This document shows, in pieces, positions 36,629 through 47,000 of a stretch of 64,000 nucleotides of DNA (its first letter is position 1; each line of letters starts with the position of its first letter). Origin of the DNA: Planktothrix paucivesiculata PCC 9631 (GTDB lineage: Bacteria; Cyanobacteriota; Cyanobacteriia; Cyanobacteriales; Microcoleaceae). The DNA is taken from NCBI RefSeq assembly GCF_900009265.2, contig NZ_LR735026.1:454172-518171 (forward strand). Reading direction: 5' to 3'. The notes under the pieces are model-generated. The model was not told the origin of the DNA, did not search any database, and saw only the letters and a list, made by a program, of their open reading frames with translations. The translations under genes were made by a program, and so were the position numbers.

Positions 36629-37285
36629 ATGGATACTCTTGCTTACAATCATCTAGTTTCTGCCTATGAGTCCCCTCGCCAAACCCATTTCAACGGGGAT
36701 TTGGTACTATTTCGATCTGTGAATTGGAGTAAAATATCAACGGCTTGCTGGGTGCCCATTGTCGCAACCGCCATTGGCTTGTCTGTACTCAGTGTCAGCC
36801 AACCCGCCAGTGCTGCCCTCTCTCGGGGTGATAGCGGTCATAGCGTTAAAAGTGTTCAATATGCGTTGCAGAATTACGGCTATTTTGGCGGCAGAGCAAC
36901 GGGTTACTTTGGGTCGGTGACAAAACACGCCGTCATGGCTTTTCAAAGAGATTATGGCTTAACTGCTGATGGCGTAGTTGGCCCGGCAACGGCATCGGCC
37001 CTAGGGGTAGGCAGTTATCACAAACCCAAAAAACATCACTATAGCAATGCCAGTTATGGCTGTAGTCATAGCTGTGGTGGCGGTGGTTCTCTGTCCCGCG
37101 GCGATAGTGGCTATGATGTCAAAAAATTACAAAATCGTTTAGCCAACCTGGGTTATTTTCATGCTAACTCCACGGGTTACTATGGCAAATTAACCGCTAG
37201 TGCTGTTAAATCCTTTCAATATAACTGTGGACTCTCGGCTGATGGTGTTGCTGGCCCAGCAACCATGGCCGCATTAGGCATTTAG
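36629..37285 (+). CDS. Exported protein with two peptidoglycan-binding domains
   Basis: This 218-residue protein has a long N-terminus with a hydrophobic export segment (about 40-65, ending QPASAA). Two PG-binding type 1 domains follow, at about 68-127 and 158-218, each with a LSRGDSG..VK.(V/L)Q pattern, GYFG...V..AV..FQ and GLTADGVVGPATA. They are joined by a His- and Gly-rich linker. Such proteins bind cell-wall peptidoglycan; no hydrolase domain is present, so it may be a structural or targeting protein. Confidence 0.85.
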   Translation: MDTLAYNHLVSAYESPRQTHFNGDLVLFRSVNWSKISTACWVPIVATAIGLSVLSVSQPASAALSRGDSGHSVKSVQYALQNYGYFGGRATGYFGSVTKHAVMAFQRDYGLTADGVVGPATASALGVGSYHKPKKHHYSNASYGCSHSCGGGGSLSRGDSGYDVKKLQNRLANLGYFHANSTGYYGKLTASAVKSFQYNCGLSADGVAGPATMAALGI

Positions 37286-37474
37286 CTGCCTTTGTAGAGG
37301 CGTGCCACGGCGCGTCTCTCTACTTTCTCTCTCAGGACTTACGCAGTTACGCTATATATCCCTCTTTTATTACTACAGGAAGAGTAAAATAAGGAAGAGA
37401 ATCCGCAAAGGCTGTGAAACATATGGGTACACCACATCGTCCACCTAGACCAACAGTCAAGTTTATAGATGATT

Positions 37475-38488
37475 ATTAGACATCTCCGAAATAAAAATGG
37501 GGAGGGATACTTGATGGTAAAATTAGATTTTACCCCAAGGAGAGATGACTAAATTAAGAGGCTATCTGGACAAGAATCCCCAGCAAACAAAAAGGCTATT
37601 GTCGATGAACAAATCTTACTAACTCTAATTTATCTGCATCAGATGCCCACATTTCAAATGTTAGGGTTACAGTTTGAAGTGAGTGAATCAACAGCGAATG
37701 ATATTTTCCATAACTGGATAAAAATCTTCAGAGAATTACTGCCAGCCAGTTTAGTTGAGCAAGTAAAAAAAAACGAGAGTGATTGGGAGTGGGTAGAAGA
37801 AATTCTGCTGGAATTTGAGTTAATAGTAGATAGCTATGAACAGCCCATGCAAAGACCAATAGACAACGAAGAGCAGAAAAAATATTACTCAGGAAAGAAA
37901 AAAACACATACGTTTAAAAATCAAGTCATTGTCATGCCGAGCGGGAAAGAAATAGTGGATGTAGCTGTGGGTTATACCGGAGCAACAAGCGATCTGAAAT
38001 TGTGGAGAGAAAGAAGGGAGGAATTGGGGAATCATCAAAAATACAGGGGGGATAAAGCTTATGTAGGGGAAACAGCAATTAATACACCACATAAGAAACC
38101 GAGGAATCAAGAAATATCCCTTGAACATCGAGAAGAAAATCGGTTAAAAGCCAAACAAAGGATTGTAGTCGAACATTTAATAAGACTGATAAAAATTTAT
38201 CGAGTTGCTTCCGAAAGATTTCGGTTAAAGAGCCAAAATTATGAAGCAGTAATCTTGACAGTATGTGGACTAATAAGATGGCGAATAGGAGCGATTGTAT
38301 TATCATCTAAGAATTGCCCAGAATACTTTTGAAAAATGATTGAATATCAGAAATAAAATTCATTAATTATTATTAATGTAACTGAAAAAGCCTATGAATC
38401 CGTTACTTTAGGAGAACCCGGCACAGGAGTGCTAGAGGCTCAAAAAGTAGCGATAGAGGGCGTTTGAGGATTTTCGGAGATGTCTAAT
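37475..38488 (+). mobile_element. Inner insertion sequence, IS5-like, about 1 kb
   Basis: Perfect 17-bp inverted repeats ATTAGACATCTCCGAAA (37475-37491) and its complement (38472-38488) bound a 1014-bp unit holding one transposase gene. The outermost TA may be target duplication. Length, repeat size and transposase type fit the IS5 family (IS427-like group is my guess). The transposase is damaged. Confidence 0.8.
37546..38332 (+). pseudogene. IS5-type DDE transposase, N-terminus frameshifted and deleted
   Basis: An ATG at 37546 starts a frame reading MTKLRGYLDKNPQQTKRLL, typical of the family start, but it stops after about 25 codons. The catalytic part continues in another frame, open from about 37556 and with an internal ATG at 37643. 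That part carries QMPTFQMLGLQF, the first Asp in LIVDSYEQP, GYTGATSDLKL, the second Asp in RGDKAYVGE and the Glu in VEHLIRLIK. About 70 residues between the two parts are missing. Activity is unlikely unless supplied in trans. Confidence 0.75.
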
Positions 38489-38624
38489 GAATTTAAACCA
38501 TTTTATTCTTCTGGATGAATTAGCTGATTTACTACCTGCTTAATTCGGAGACTGACAAAAGAGGGATATATATAGCCTGCTTGCGTAAGTCCTGTCAAAT
38601 AGGATTGCTATAAAATTGTTAGAT

Positions 38625-39060
38625 TCAGTTTAACAATTCTGTTGCTAAATTTTCTGCTTGTTCTCGAATTTCTCGGACTGCGGTGGTTTCCCAGCGACAT
38701 CCTTTGCAAGTTGTCCCTAAAGTATATAAGTTTTGAGAAATTTCACCTTTTTGATCAATTAATGCTCAAGTTTTTGTGACATCTAAACCTAAATTTAATG
38801 AGTCAGAACGAATTAAATCGCTGGGTGTTTTATTAATAGCGATCGCTTCATCTAAAACCCGATACAAAAGAACTCATTTTTCCAGCCGAAACATTGAGTA
38901 AATGATGATCCGAAGGAGTGCTATAGGCAATCCCTTCTCCTAATTGATTTCTCTGTTCTATTAAATAAATATTTACAGGATAGGTGGATTTTTCGAGGAG
39001 ATGAATTGCTACCATCACCCCACTAAAACCTCCTCCAATAATTGCTATTTTTTGAGCCAT
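38625..39060 (-). pseudogene. Decayed FAD/NAD(P)-binding protein gene
   Basis: The 5' end encodes MAQKIAIIGGGFSGVMVA with an intact dinucleotide-binding glycine motif and continues to LLNVSAGKMSSF. After a large deletion the 3' part resumes in another frame with DEAIAINKTPSDL and ends with GEISQNLYTLGTTCKGCRWETTAVREIR, interrupted by an in-frame TGA. Both halves match the hydroxylase-like NAD(P)-binding-9 family. The original would be over 400 residues; about 145 codons remain. It lies just right of the nested element. Confidence 0.8.
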
Positions 39061-39286
39061 AATTAGGAGTTAATTGTGATAATTAATGCTTAGACAGTTA
39101 TAAAAATCAACTGCCCTCTTTTGGGTATGAAAGCAGTTGATAGGCTGAGTTTTAATTGGTTTGTATTGCAAGTGAATTGTAATTCATTTAAGATGTCAAG
39201 CCCTAAAAACTCATCTATAGATAGAATCGCCCGGCTTCTAAAAGAGTTAGGATGTCAACTGGTTAAATCCCTAGGAAATAATAATT

Positions 39287-41371
39287 ATGGAAAACTTTTG
39301 GCAATATTGGGGACGTTTAGAATACAATTTCCACCCACCAATTAGCGCCCCAATTCTGGCCCAGCTATCCGAACCTGTTAGAGATCCCGTTGCCGTATTT
39401 CTGATTATTTTGGCAATTATGTTAGTTGCGCCGTTGCTATTTGAACGGTTAAAAATGCCTGGAATTATCGGTTTAATTTTAGCTGGGGTGGTGGTTGGCC
39501 CCCACGGATTAGGGTTACTGGCCCGCGATCGCACCATTGAACTCCTCGGGACAGTGGGATTGCTATTTCTAATGTTTCTGGGGGGTTTAGAAACCAGCCT
39601 GGATGACCTCAAACGCAACGCCGACAAATCTGTGGTTTTTGGTTTAGCCACCTTCTGCCTACCGATGATTATTGGTACAGGAGCCATGTTATCCATCGGA
39701 TTTAGTCCCTTAGCCTCGATCCTCGTCGCCTCCTGTTTGGCTTCCCACACCCTGGTGGCTTTGCCCGTTCTGGGTAAACTGGGAATTATGCGAAGTCAGC
39801 CAGTGATGGCGACTTTAGGAGCAACCCTAATTACCAACGTTCTGGCATTATTGGTACTAGCAATCATAGTTAAAGCCGATCAAGGGAGACTCACCGCCAG
39901 TTTTTGGCTCCTACTTATTCCCTCTTTAGCCATCTATACCTTTGCCACCCTGTGGGGAATTCCCCGACTCGGCCGTTGGTTTTTCCGCCGCTTCGGACAC
40001 GATGAAAGCGCCGAGTTTATATTTGTTTTGGCAGCTTTATTTGTGGCGTCCTATATTGCTGGATTAATTGAAATTGAGCCGATTGTCGGAGCTTTTTTAG
40101 CCGGGGTTGCCATTACCTCCCTCGTCCCCCAATTGAGTCCATTAATGAATCGGATTCAGTTTATTGGCAATACCCTATTTGTCCCCTTCTTCCTGATTTC
40201 CGTGGGAATGCTAGTTGATCCTTTGATTTTAGTGAAGGAACCTCGAGGGATCATGGTTGCAGTGGTGATCCTAATAGCGGAACTCGTGAGTAAATTTTTA
40301 GCCGCTTGGGGGCCGGGTAAACTGTTTGGTTGGAAGTTCCCCAGTGTGATGGTGATGTTCGGAATGTCCATGGCCCAGGCAGCTTCAACCCTGGCAGCCA
40401 TTACGGTGGCCTTAAAAATTAATCTGGTGGATGAGTTAACCGTCAATGGCATTATCGTGATGATTTTGGTGACTTGTGTGGCTTCCCCCTTAATTACAGC
40501 CCGTTGGGGGTCAAAGGTTTCATTAGAAGCAACGGAGGTGAAGGAGGTTGAAAAAAGTCGGCTGAGTGCCGTGGGCGACACCTTCTCCGTCAGTGATCGG
40601 ATTTTAGTACCTGTGGCTAACCCCAATACCGAAGATAATCTATTGCAACTGGCACTAATTCTGGCAAAAAGTGGTGGGGGGACACTGTTACCCCTGCATA
40701 TTATTTCTGACCAAACCCGGCCTATTCCATCAGGGGCGAAGGTGCGACAGGAACAATTATTGGCAAAGGCGGAGATGGTCGCCCATGCGGCAGTGACTTC
40801 GGTGGAAACCATTGGTCGAGTTGATAATTCGATTGGAATGGGGATTGTTCGCAGCGCAGAAGAACGGAATGCTACTTTGATTGTTTGTGGTTGGAAAGGA
40901 TATTCGACCTATCAGGAGAACTTTTTTGGCGGGATGATTGACATGGTGGTGCGCTTGGCAACTATCCCGGTGTTAATTACTCGTTTTCCCCAACCCCTTA
41001 AAAATACCCAGCGAATTTTGTTCGTGGTCGGGGAAATTGATATGACCTCTTGGGCTTTCCGGGAAACCTTTAGCTTGGCTCAAAGTCTATCGGGAGAGTT
41101 GAAAGCCACGTTACAGGTTTTACAGGTGCTTTGGGATCAAAAACCCCGGGCTTCAGGGTTGGAATTAACCGGGGTTAACGGTCAGGTTCCGGTGGAACAA
41201 ATTCGGGGGAATTTCGTAGCTAAACTTTCTCAGTTTCTGAAAGTTGATGATTTGGTAATTGTCATGGCAAGTAGCCATCGTTTAGGACAACCAACTTTAG
41301 GAAAAGATCCAGAAACGATCGCTCGCCTACATCAACAAACCTCTTTGTTAATTGTTCATTTTCCCACTTAA
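39287..41371 (+). CDS. CPA2-family cation:proton antiporter with USP-like tail
   Basis: This 694-residue protein has about 12 membrane helices (about 30-420) with the CPA2 motifs LGTVGLLFLMFLGGLE, the AGVVVGPHGLG loop and the conserved ESAEFIFVLAALF region. The C-terminal 260 residues are soluble and contain two universal-stress-protein-like halves (SDRILVPVANPNTEDNLLQLAL and QRILFVVGEIDM). It should exchange K+ or Na+ for protons, with the cytosolic tail as regulator. The gene stands alone. Confidence 0.88.
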   Translation: MENFWQYWGRLEYNFHPPISAPILAQLSEPVRDPVAVFLIILAIMLVAPLLFERLKMPGIIGLILAGVVVGPHGLGLLARDRTIELLGTVGLLFLMFLGGLETSLDDLKRNADKSVVFGLATFCLPMIIGTGAMLSIGFSPLASILVASCLASHTLVALPVLGKLGIMRSQPVMATLGATLITNVLALLVLAIIVKADQGRLTASFWLLLIPSLAIYTFATLWGIPRLGRWFFRRFGHDESAEFIFVLAALFVASYIAGLIEIEPIVGAFLAGVAITSLVPQLSPLMNRIQFIGNTLFVPFFLISVGMLVDPLILVKEPRGIMVAVVILIAELVSKFLAAWGPGKLFGWKFPSVMVMFGMSMAQAASTLAAITVALKINLVDELTVNGIIVMILVTCVASPLITARWGSKVSLEATEVKEVEKSRLSAVGDTFSVSDRILVPVANPNTEDNLLQLALILAKSGGGTLLPLHIISDQTRPIPSGAKVRQEQLLAKAEMVAHAAVTSVETIGRVDNSIGMGIVRSAEERNATLIVCGWKGYSTYQENFFGGMIDMVVRLATIPVLITRFPQPLKNTQRILFVVGEIDMTSWAFRETFSLAQSLSGELKATLQVLQVLWDQKPRASGLELTGVNGQVPVEQIRGNFVAKLSQFLKVDDLVIVMASSHRLGQPTLGKDPETIARLHQQTSLLIVHFPT

Positions 41372-41421
41372 GCTAGAATTGAAGGCAATTGCTTAATCCA
41401 CCTCTAAAATTATTCATCTCA

Positions 41422-41766
41422 ATGTTGAGTTCTTTTGATTTCCGTCGTTTCCAGCCTCTAATTCTGTTAGTGCTCGGTGCTGGTTTTTTCATTCCGGCTA
41501 ATCGGGCATTATCCCTAACGAATGAAGAAGCTCAAGCCTTTAGTACCGAATACATGAAAGGCTGTTTGCAAGGAGTTAGTCAGTTTAGTCTTGATCCCGA
41601 AAAAGGAGAACAGTATTGTCGTTGTACCCTGAATAATTTGTTACAACTTCCAGATGAAAAATTGAAGTCTTTAGGACAGTTGACCGAAGAACAAATTAGA
41701 CAAGATTCAGGGATTAAAAATGCGTTTAATAATTGTCTATCTACTTATATTCAAACGGATCAATAG
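41422..41766 (+). CDS. Small exported protein with conserved cysteines
   Basis: The ATG at 41422 (MLSSFDFRRF) is chosen over a TTG 33 bases upstream. A signal peptide ends near PANRALS. The mature 85 or so residues are helical with four Cys (MKGCLQG, YCRCTLNNLL and NNCLSTY), which could form two disulfides. This looks like a family of small periplasmic proteins of unknown role. It follows the antiporter after 50 bases and may be co-transcribed. Confidence 0.65.
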   Translation: MLSSFDFRRFQPLILLVLGAGFFIPANRALSLTNEEAQAFSTEYMKGCLQGVSQFSLDPEKGEQYCRCTLNNLLQLPDEKLKSLGQLTEEQIRQDSGIKNAFNNCLSTYIQTDQ

Positions 41767-41781
41767 GTAGAAGACTTTTAC

Positions 41782-41871
41782 AGGACTTACGCAAAACAAC
41801 CATATCTAGTAGGGGCGAACGGCCGTTCGCCCCTACAGATGGTGTATAATTGGGTATTCTGCGTAAGTCCT
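41782..41871. mobile_element. 90-bp MITE with AGGACTTACGCA ends
   Basis: Perfect 12-bp inverted ends AGGACTTACGCA and TGCGTAAGTCCT bound 66 bases that contain a 28-bp perfect palindrome (41809-41836, GTAGGGGCGAACGG and its complement). The same end motif bounds the outer element at 37334-38593, so the transposase of that element type could have moved this one. Confidence 0.8.
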
Positions 41872-41910
41872 ATTTTAGTAATTTTATCCAGGTCTAAAAT
41901 TATTACCAGC

Positions 41911-41934
41911 AGGGGAAATTGATCAACTTCCCCT
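41911..41934 (-). terminator. Hairpin after the ABC ATPase gene
   Basis: AGGGGAAATTGA and TCAACTTCCCCT form an almost perfect 24-bp palindrome 16 bases past the stop of the gene at 41950. It probably ends that transcript. Confidence 0.5.
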
Positions 41935-41949
41935 ACCGTTATTCAATAA

Positions 41950-42729
41950 TTAAAGAATTTGAGACAAAAACTTTTGCGTACGTTCTTCTTGAGGATTGGT
42001 AAAAAATTCTTCCGGGGTTGCTTCTTCGACTAATATTCCATCGGCCATTAACACAATTCGATCCGCCACTTCCCGCGCAAATCCGACTTCATGGGTGACA
42101 CAAACCATTGTCATTCCCGACTCGGCTAAAGTTCGCATCACGTCTAAAACTTCTCGCACCATTTCCGGGTCTAGGGCGGATGTGGGTTCATCAAATAACA
42201 TGATTTTAGGCTGCATCGCTAAAGCTCTAGCGATCGCAACCCGTTGTTGTTGACCGCCGGATAATTGACCTGGATATTTTTTTGCCTGTTCTAAAATCCC
42301 AACTCTTTCTAATAATTGTAAGGCTACTTCTTCGGCTTTCGCCTTCGGCCAACGTCTGACCCAAATCGGAGCTAAGGTGACATTTTGTAAAATACTTAAA
42401 TGGGGAAATAAATTAAACTGTTGAAACACCATTCCCACTTCTTTGCGAATTTCTTCAATATCTTTTAAATCGTGGGATAAATTAATTCCATCGATGACAA
42501 TACTGCCCTGTTGAAATTCTTCTAAGGCATTAAATGTCCGAATAAAAGTTGATTTCCCCGAACCGGACGGCCCCATAATTACCACCACTTCCCCCCGTTT
42601 CACCGAAAGGCTAACCCCTCTAAGGACGTGGAAATTATTGCCATACCATTTATGTACATCGGTGGCAATAATGGCAATATCGACCGTCGGTGATTCAGTG
42701 GGTTGGGGATTAGGTTGTATTTGTGTCAT
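41950..42729 (-). CDS. Polar amino-acid ABC transporter ATP-binding protein
   Basis: This 259-residue ATPase has Walker [10 protein letters not shown], a Q-loop [12 protein letters not shown], the signature [16 protein letters not shown], Walker [15 protein letters not shown] and the His switch CVTHEVGFA. It is of the GlnQ/BgtA type that energises uptake of acidic and neutral or basic amino acids in cyanobacteria. No permease is adjacent; a permease of the matching class lies at 56844-58067 on the same strand, and the genes between are on other themes. Confidence 0.9.
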   Translation of the reverse strand: MTQIQPNPQPTESPTVDIAIIATDVHKWYGNNFHVLRGVSLSVKRGEVVVIMGPSGSGKSTFIRTFNALEEFQQGSIVIDGINLSHDLKDIEEIRKEVGMVFQQFNLFPHLSILQNVTLAPIWVRRWPKAKAEEVALQLLERVGILEQAKKYPGQLSGGQQQRVAIARALAMQPKIMLFDEPTSALDPEMVREVLDVMRTLAESGMTMVCVTHEVGFAREVADRIVLMADGILVEEATPEEFFTNPQEERTQKFLSQIL

Positions 42730-42934
42730 GGCTTAAAATTGGGGTTCGTATTTAACTGTGGATTCATTGTTCTATAGATTATTATATGGTGTTGATCCCT
42801 AGGCACAATTCGGATGGTTTTTCGATTAACTACACCCTCAATCAGCAAGGACGGGGTTCTCTCTCCCCTCAGCAAGCCTCCGAATTCCTTCTGAATCTGA
42901 TGTTCAGAGTTATAATTAAGACTATGTTAAGTGC

Positions 42935-44032
42935 TTGAGGGAACCACAATTGAATCAGCCTTCTATTTTAGTGGTCGATGACCAACCTCGTAATTTTGAT
43001 GTGCTGGAATCACTGTTAAGCGATCATAATTATGAGTTACACTATGCTTCCAGTGGACAGGAAGCCCTCGAATCCCTAGAAATCATCCCACTGGATCTAA
43101 TTTTATTAGATGTGATGATGCCAGAAATGGACGGGATTGAAGTTTGCTCCCGGATTAAAGCCAATCCCCAATGGCAGTCAATTCCGATTATTATGGTGAC
43201 GGCATTAACAGAGAAAGAAGACCTGGCTCTATGTTTAAGTGCCGGTGCTGATGATTTTTTGAGCAAACCCGTTAATGGTCTGGAACTTCGCGCTAGAGTT
43301 CATTCGATGCTACGGATTAAGCAACAATACGACAATCTACAAACCCTGCTGAAATTGCGAGAAGATCTGGTCAATATGTTAGTTCATGATCTTAGAAATC
43401 CCCTAGCTGGGATCTTGTTAGGATTGGATATGTTGACCTATCCCAAGCTATCACCAGAGGCAAAACAAGAGAAAATAGTTAAAATAAAATTATCAGGGCA
43501 AAAGTTATCGGGCTTAATTGATGATTTATTGCTGATGGCGAGGATAGAATCGGGTAAAATTGCTCTCGATATCAGCCCAGTTGATCTGGGAAATATGCTG
43601 CGGGAATTGGTTAAAGATTTTGAATTTAACGCCTCTCAAAAAAAGATTGAAATCATCACCCAAATTCCTGATTTTGATGGCACGATTAAGATAGATCAAG
43701 CGATGTGTCAGCGAGTTTTAGATAATTTACTCTCTAATTCTATTAAGTTCTCTCCCCAAGAAAGTCAGATTATCGTCAGTGCTGAATATCTCCCCGAAGG
43801 AGGGACAAAAATTAAAATTGCTGATTATGGGCAAGGCGTACCCGATAATTTAAAACAATGTATTTTCGAGAAATATGAAATTGGGACTCTGATGCAAGGT
43901 GTCTCTCAAATCGGATTGGGATTAGCTTTTTGTAAAATGATTGTCGAAGCTCATGGTGGCACAATTATCGTTGAAAATAATCAACCCCAAGGAGCAATTT
44001 TTGAAATTAGCTTGCCCAATAATATTACCTAA
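42935..44032 (+). CDS. Response-regulator/histidine-kinase hybrid
   Basis: The start is a TTG, as no in-frame ATG precedes the receiver. A receiver domain (about 8-125) has acidic VVDDQ and phospho-Asp59 in LILLDVMMPEMDG. A histidine kinase follows: HisKA with His151 in MLVHDLRNPLAG, N-box DNLLSNSIKFS, G1 DYGQGVPD and G2 GLGLAFCK. This receiver-first layout is common in cyanobacterial phosphorelays. It lies 17 bases before the large hybrid kinase, so the two probably form one relay. Confidence 0.9.
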   Translation: MREPQLNQPSILVVDDQPRNFDVLESLLSDHNYELHYASSGQEALESLEIIPLDLILLDVMMPEMDGIEVCSRIKANPQWQSIPIIMVTALTEKEDLALCLSAGADDFLSKPVNGLELRARVHSMLRIKQQYDNLQTLLKLREDLVNMLVHDLRNPLAGILLGLDMLTYPKLSPEAKQEKIVKIKLSGQKLSGLIDDLLLMARIESGKIALDISPVDLGNMLRELVKDFEFNASQKKIEIITQIPDFDGTIKIDQAMCQRVLDNLLSNSIKFSPQESQIIVSAEYLPEGGTKIKIADYGQGVPDNLKQCIFEKYEIGTLMQGVSQIGLGLAFCKMIVEAHGGTIIVENNQPQGAIFEISLPNNIT

Positions 44033-44049
44033 CTAGCCTGATTCAGATC

Positions 44050-47000
44050 ATGTTGACATCGTTGACATCGGCAAGTGCTATCACCCAAACGGAACTAAGA
44101 TCTGCCATCGTGCGTAATCCCCTGATTGTTGCACCGGATACGACCGTTAGGGATGCGATCGCACAAATGAGTGGACTGCATACGGTTTGTTCGACGTCCA
44201 CCACAGGCGATAACCGACCAGAGGAATTACACCTTGAAGCTCGGTCAAGTTGTGTCTTAATTGCTGAAAATCAGAAATTATTAGGCATTCTCACCGAAAG
44301 AGATGTGGTACGCCTGAGTACCGAGAAACGCTCCTTAGAGAGTCTGCTCGTCCGGGAGGTTATGGCCCATCCAGTTGTCACCCTCTATGAGTCGGCTTTT
44401 GCGGATTTGTTTTTGGCAATTAACCTGCTCAAACAGCACCGGATTCGCCATTTACCCATTCTCAACGACCAAGATCAAATAGTTGGACTGCTCACCCACG
44501 AAACCCTAAGACAAACATCCCGTCCGGCAGATTTATTGCGGTTACGTCTGGTCGCAGAAGTGATGATTGCGAATGTGGTGTCCGTGTCTCCTGATAGTCC
44601 CATATTACAGATCGCCGAATTGATGGCAAAGCATCGTGTCAGTTCCGTGGTGATTGTACAAGAACAAGATGGCCTATTTATCCCCATTGGCTTTGTCACC
44701 GAGCGAGATTTAGTCCAGTGTCAGGCATTAAACCTTGATTTAGAAACCTGTATGGCCGATCAGGTGATGAATATATCGGTTTTCCCAGTCAGAAAAGATG
44801 ATTCTCTCTGGGTGGTGCAACAGATAATGGAACAACATTTGATTCGGCACTTGGTCGTAACGGGTGAGGAGGGTGAACTGCTGGGAATTATCACCCAGAC
44901 CAGTATTTTACAAGCCCTCAACCCCCTGGAATTATACAAATTAGCCGAAGTTTTAGAACAGAAGGTATTACGGTTAGAAGCGGAGAAAATAGAACTCTTA
45001 ACCCATCGGAATTTAGAATTAGAACGTCAAGTCGAAGAAAGAACGGCTATCCTCAAGGCAAAAGCCAAACAAGAGGAGTTAATCACTAATCTTGCCACTC
45101 AAATTCGTTCCTCTCTGAATTTGTCAGAGATTCTGAAGACAACGGTGGAACAAATCCGATCTCACCTCAATTGTGATCGGACAGTGATTTGGCAATTACA
45201 AACCGATAGCAGTGTAATCGTTGTCGCAGAAGCCAGCAGTAGTCAAGATGTTTATGATCTAGGAACACAGACTACTGACCCCTGTTTTTCGGATTGGATC
45301 GATGTCTATACTCACGGACGGGTTCGGGTAGTGCCAGATATCTACACCACTCCCATGACCGACTGCCATCGTCAGAGCCTAGAAGACTTGCAAATTCGGG
45401 CAAAAATTATTGTTCCTATTCTTCAAGGACAAACCCTATGGGGATTGTTAGTGGCTTCCGAAAGCAATAAGCCGCGTCAATGGTTGACAGAAGAAATTAC
45501 CCTGTTACAACAACTGGCTACCCAAGTGGCGATCGCAATTCAACAAGCCACCGCTTACCAACAAATCGAAACCGAACTGGCAGAAAAACGCAAAATCGAA
45601 GCTGCCCTGATTGAGAGTCAAAATCGCTATATTACCCTGGCGGCTGCTGTTCCCGTTGGGATTTTCCGTACCGATACTCAGGGAAACTGCATTTATGTGA
45701 ATACATCTTGGTGTTCCCTGACCGGACTCACCCCCTCGGAAGCCATCGGTGGGGGTTGGACTCAGGCCATACATCCCCAGGATCGAGACAAAATCGTCTC
45801 GGAGTGGTATTTTGCCGTTCATGAAAATCGTCCCTTTCAGTTGGAATACCGCTATCAACGCCCCGATGGTTTGATCACTTGGGTATTTGGACAGGCGATC
45901 GGAGAACGTGATATTAACGGGGAAATCATTGGTTATGTGGGCACGGCTACCGATATTACTGAACGTAAACAGGATTCTGAGATTCTGGAAAACTTGATTG
46001 AAGGTACATCCGCCGTCACCGGAGAAGACTTTTTCCCAGCCATGGCTGAACATATTAGCAAAGCCTTTGAACTTGATCGGATTGTAATTACAGAATTGCG
46101 TAACGGGGTCTTTTGTAAGTTAGTCGATTTCTCAAATCACCAATTTCAAGCTGATCATGTCAATGAAGATTTTGAAGAACTTTATGTTAAAAGTGATCTG
46201 GGTCTTGCCCTACAAAATCAAGCCGGGGAGTCTCTGGGCTATATTGCGATCTGGAATAAAACCCTGAAAAATTCATCCAATCTAGGCAAGATCATTGATA
46301 TTTTACGGGTTTTTGCCACCAGAGCCGAGGCAGAAATAGAAAGACTCAGGGTAACGGAAGCTCTGCAACAACGGAATCAAGAGCTACGCCAGGCACAATC
46401 ATCATTAGAAGAATTTAACCTTTCCCTGGAAAGCCTGGTGCGACAACAGACTAAGGAAGTCCTAAACCTCAATATTCTCCAAAAAGCCATTCTCGATGGG
46501 GCTGATTATTCTATTATTTCCACCGATCTTCAGGGGGTGATTCAGACCTTTAATGCTGGGGCAGAAAAAATGCTCGGTTATCGGGCAGAGGAGGTGATTG
46601 GTAAAGTCACCCCGGAAATTTTTCATGATCGCGCAGAAGTAGAAGCCCACGCTCAAGATCTCTCCCAAAAATTAGGTCAGACCCTGAAGCCTGGCTTTGA
46701 TTTGTTGGTTTCTCGCAGCCAAAAAAGTTTGATTAATGAGAAAGAATGGACTCACATCCGTAAAGACGGGTCGCGCTTTCCTGTCTTGGTATCTGTCACC
46801 GCTTTACATGATTTACAAGGGAAAATTATCGGCTATTTAGGTATTGGTAAAGACATTACCCAAAGCAAACAAGCTGAACTGGAACGGGAAAAATTACTTC
46901 AAGAATTATCAGCCTTTAAACTGGGCTTGGATCAGGCTGCAATTGTGTCGATTACTAATATTCAAGGTGTGATTACTTATGTTAATGATCGCTTCTGTGA

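Larger units (their letters stand above)
37334..38593. mobile_element. Outer element: IS701-like remnant with inverted ends, carrying an inner IS
   Basis: AGGACTTACGCA (37334-37345) and CTATATATCCCTCTTTT (37352-37368) are repeated in inverse near the right end as AAAAGAGGGATATATATAG (38557-38575) and TGCGTAAGTCCT (38582-38593). Inside the left end a short reading frame (37423-37477) starts MGTPHRPPRPTVKFIDDY, resembling the start of an IS701-type transposase. The right end has only an 18-codon tail. The element is therefore an internally deleted, non-autonomous copy, later split by an IS. Confidence 0.65.

Noticed and set aside
37643..38332. Intact transposase starting at the internal ATG 37643
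   Set aside because: Homology continues upstream of this ATG in the same frame, and the true N-terminus is in another frame, so the gene is broken.
39121..39345. Open frame before the antiporter gene
   Set aside because: It overlaps the antiporter start in another frame and matches nothing recognised.
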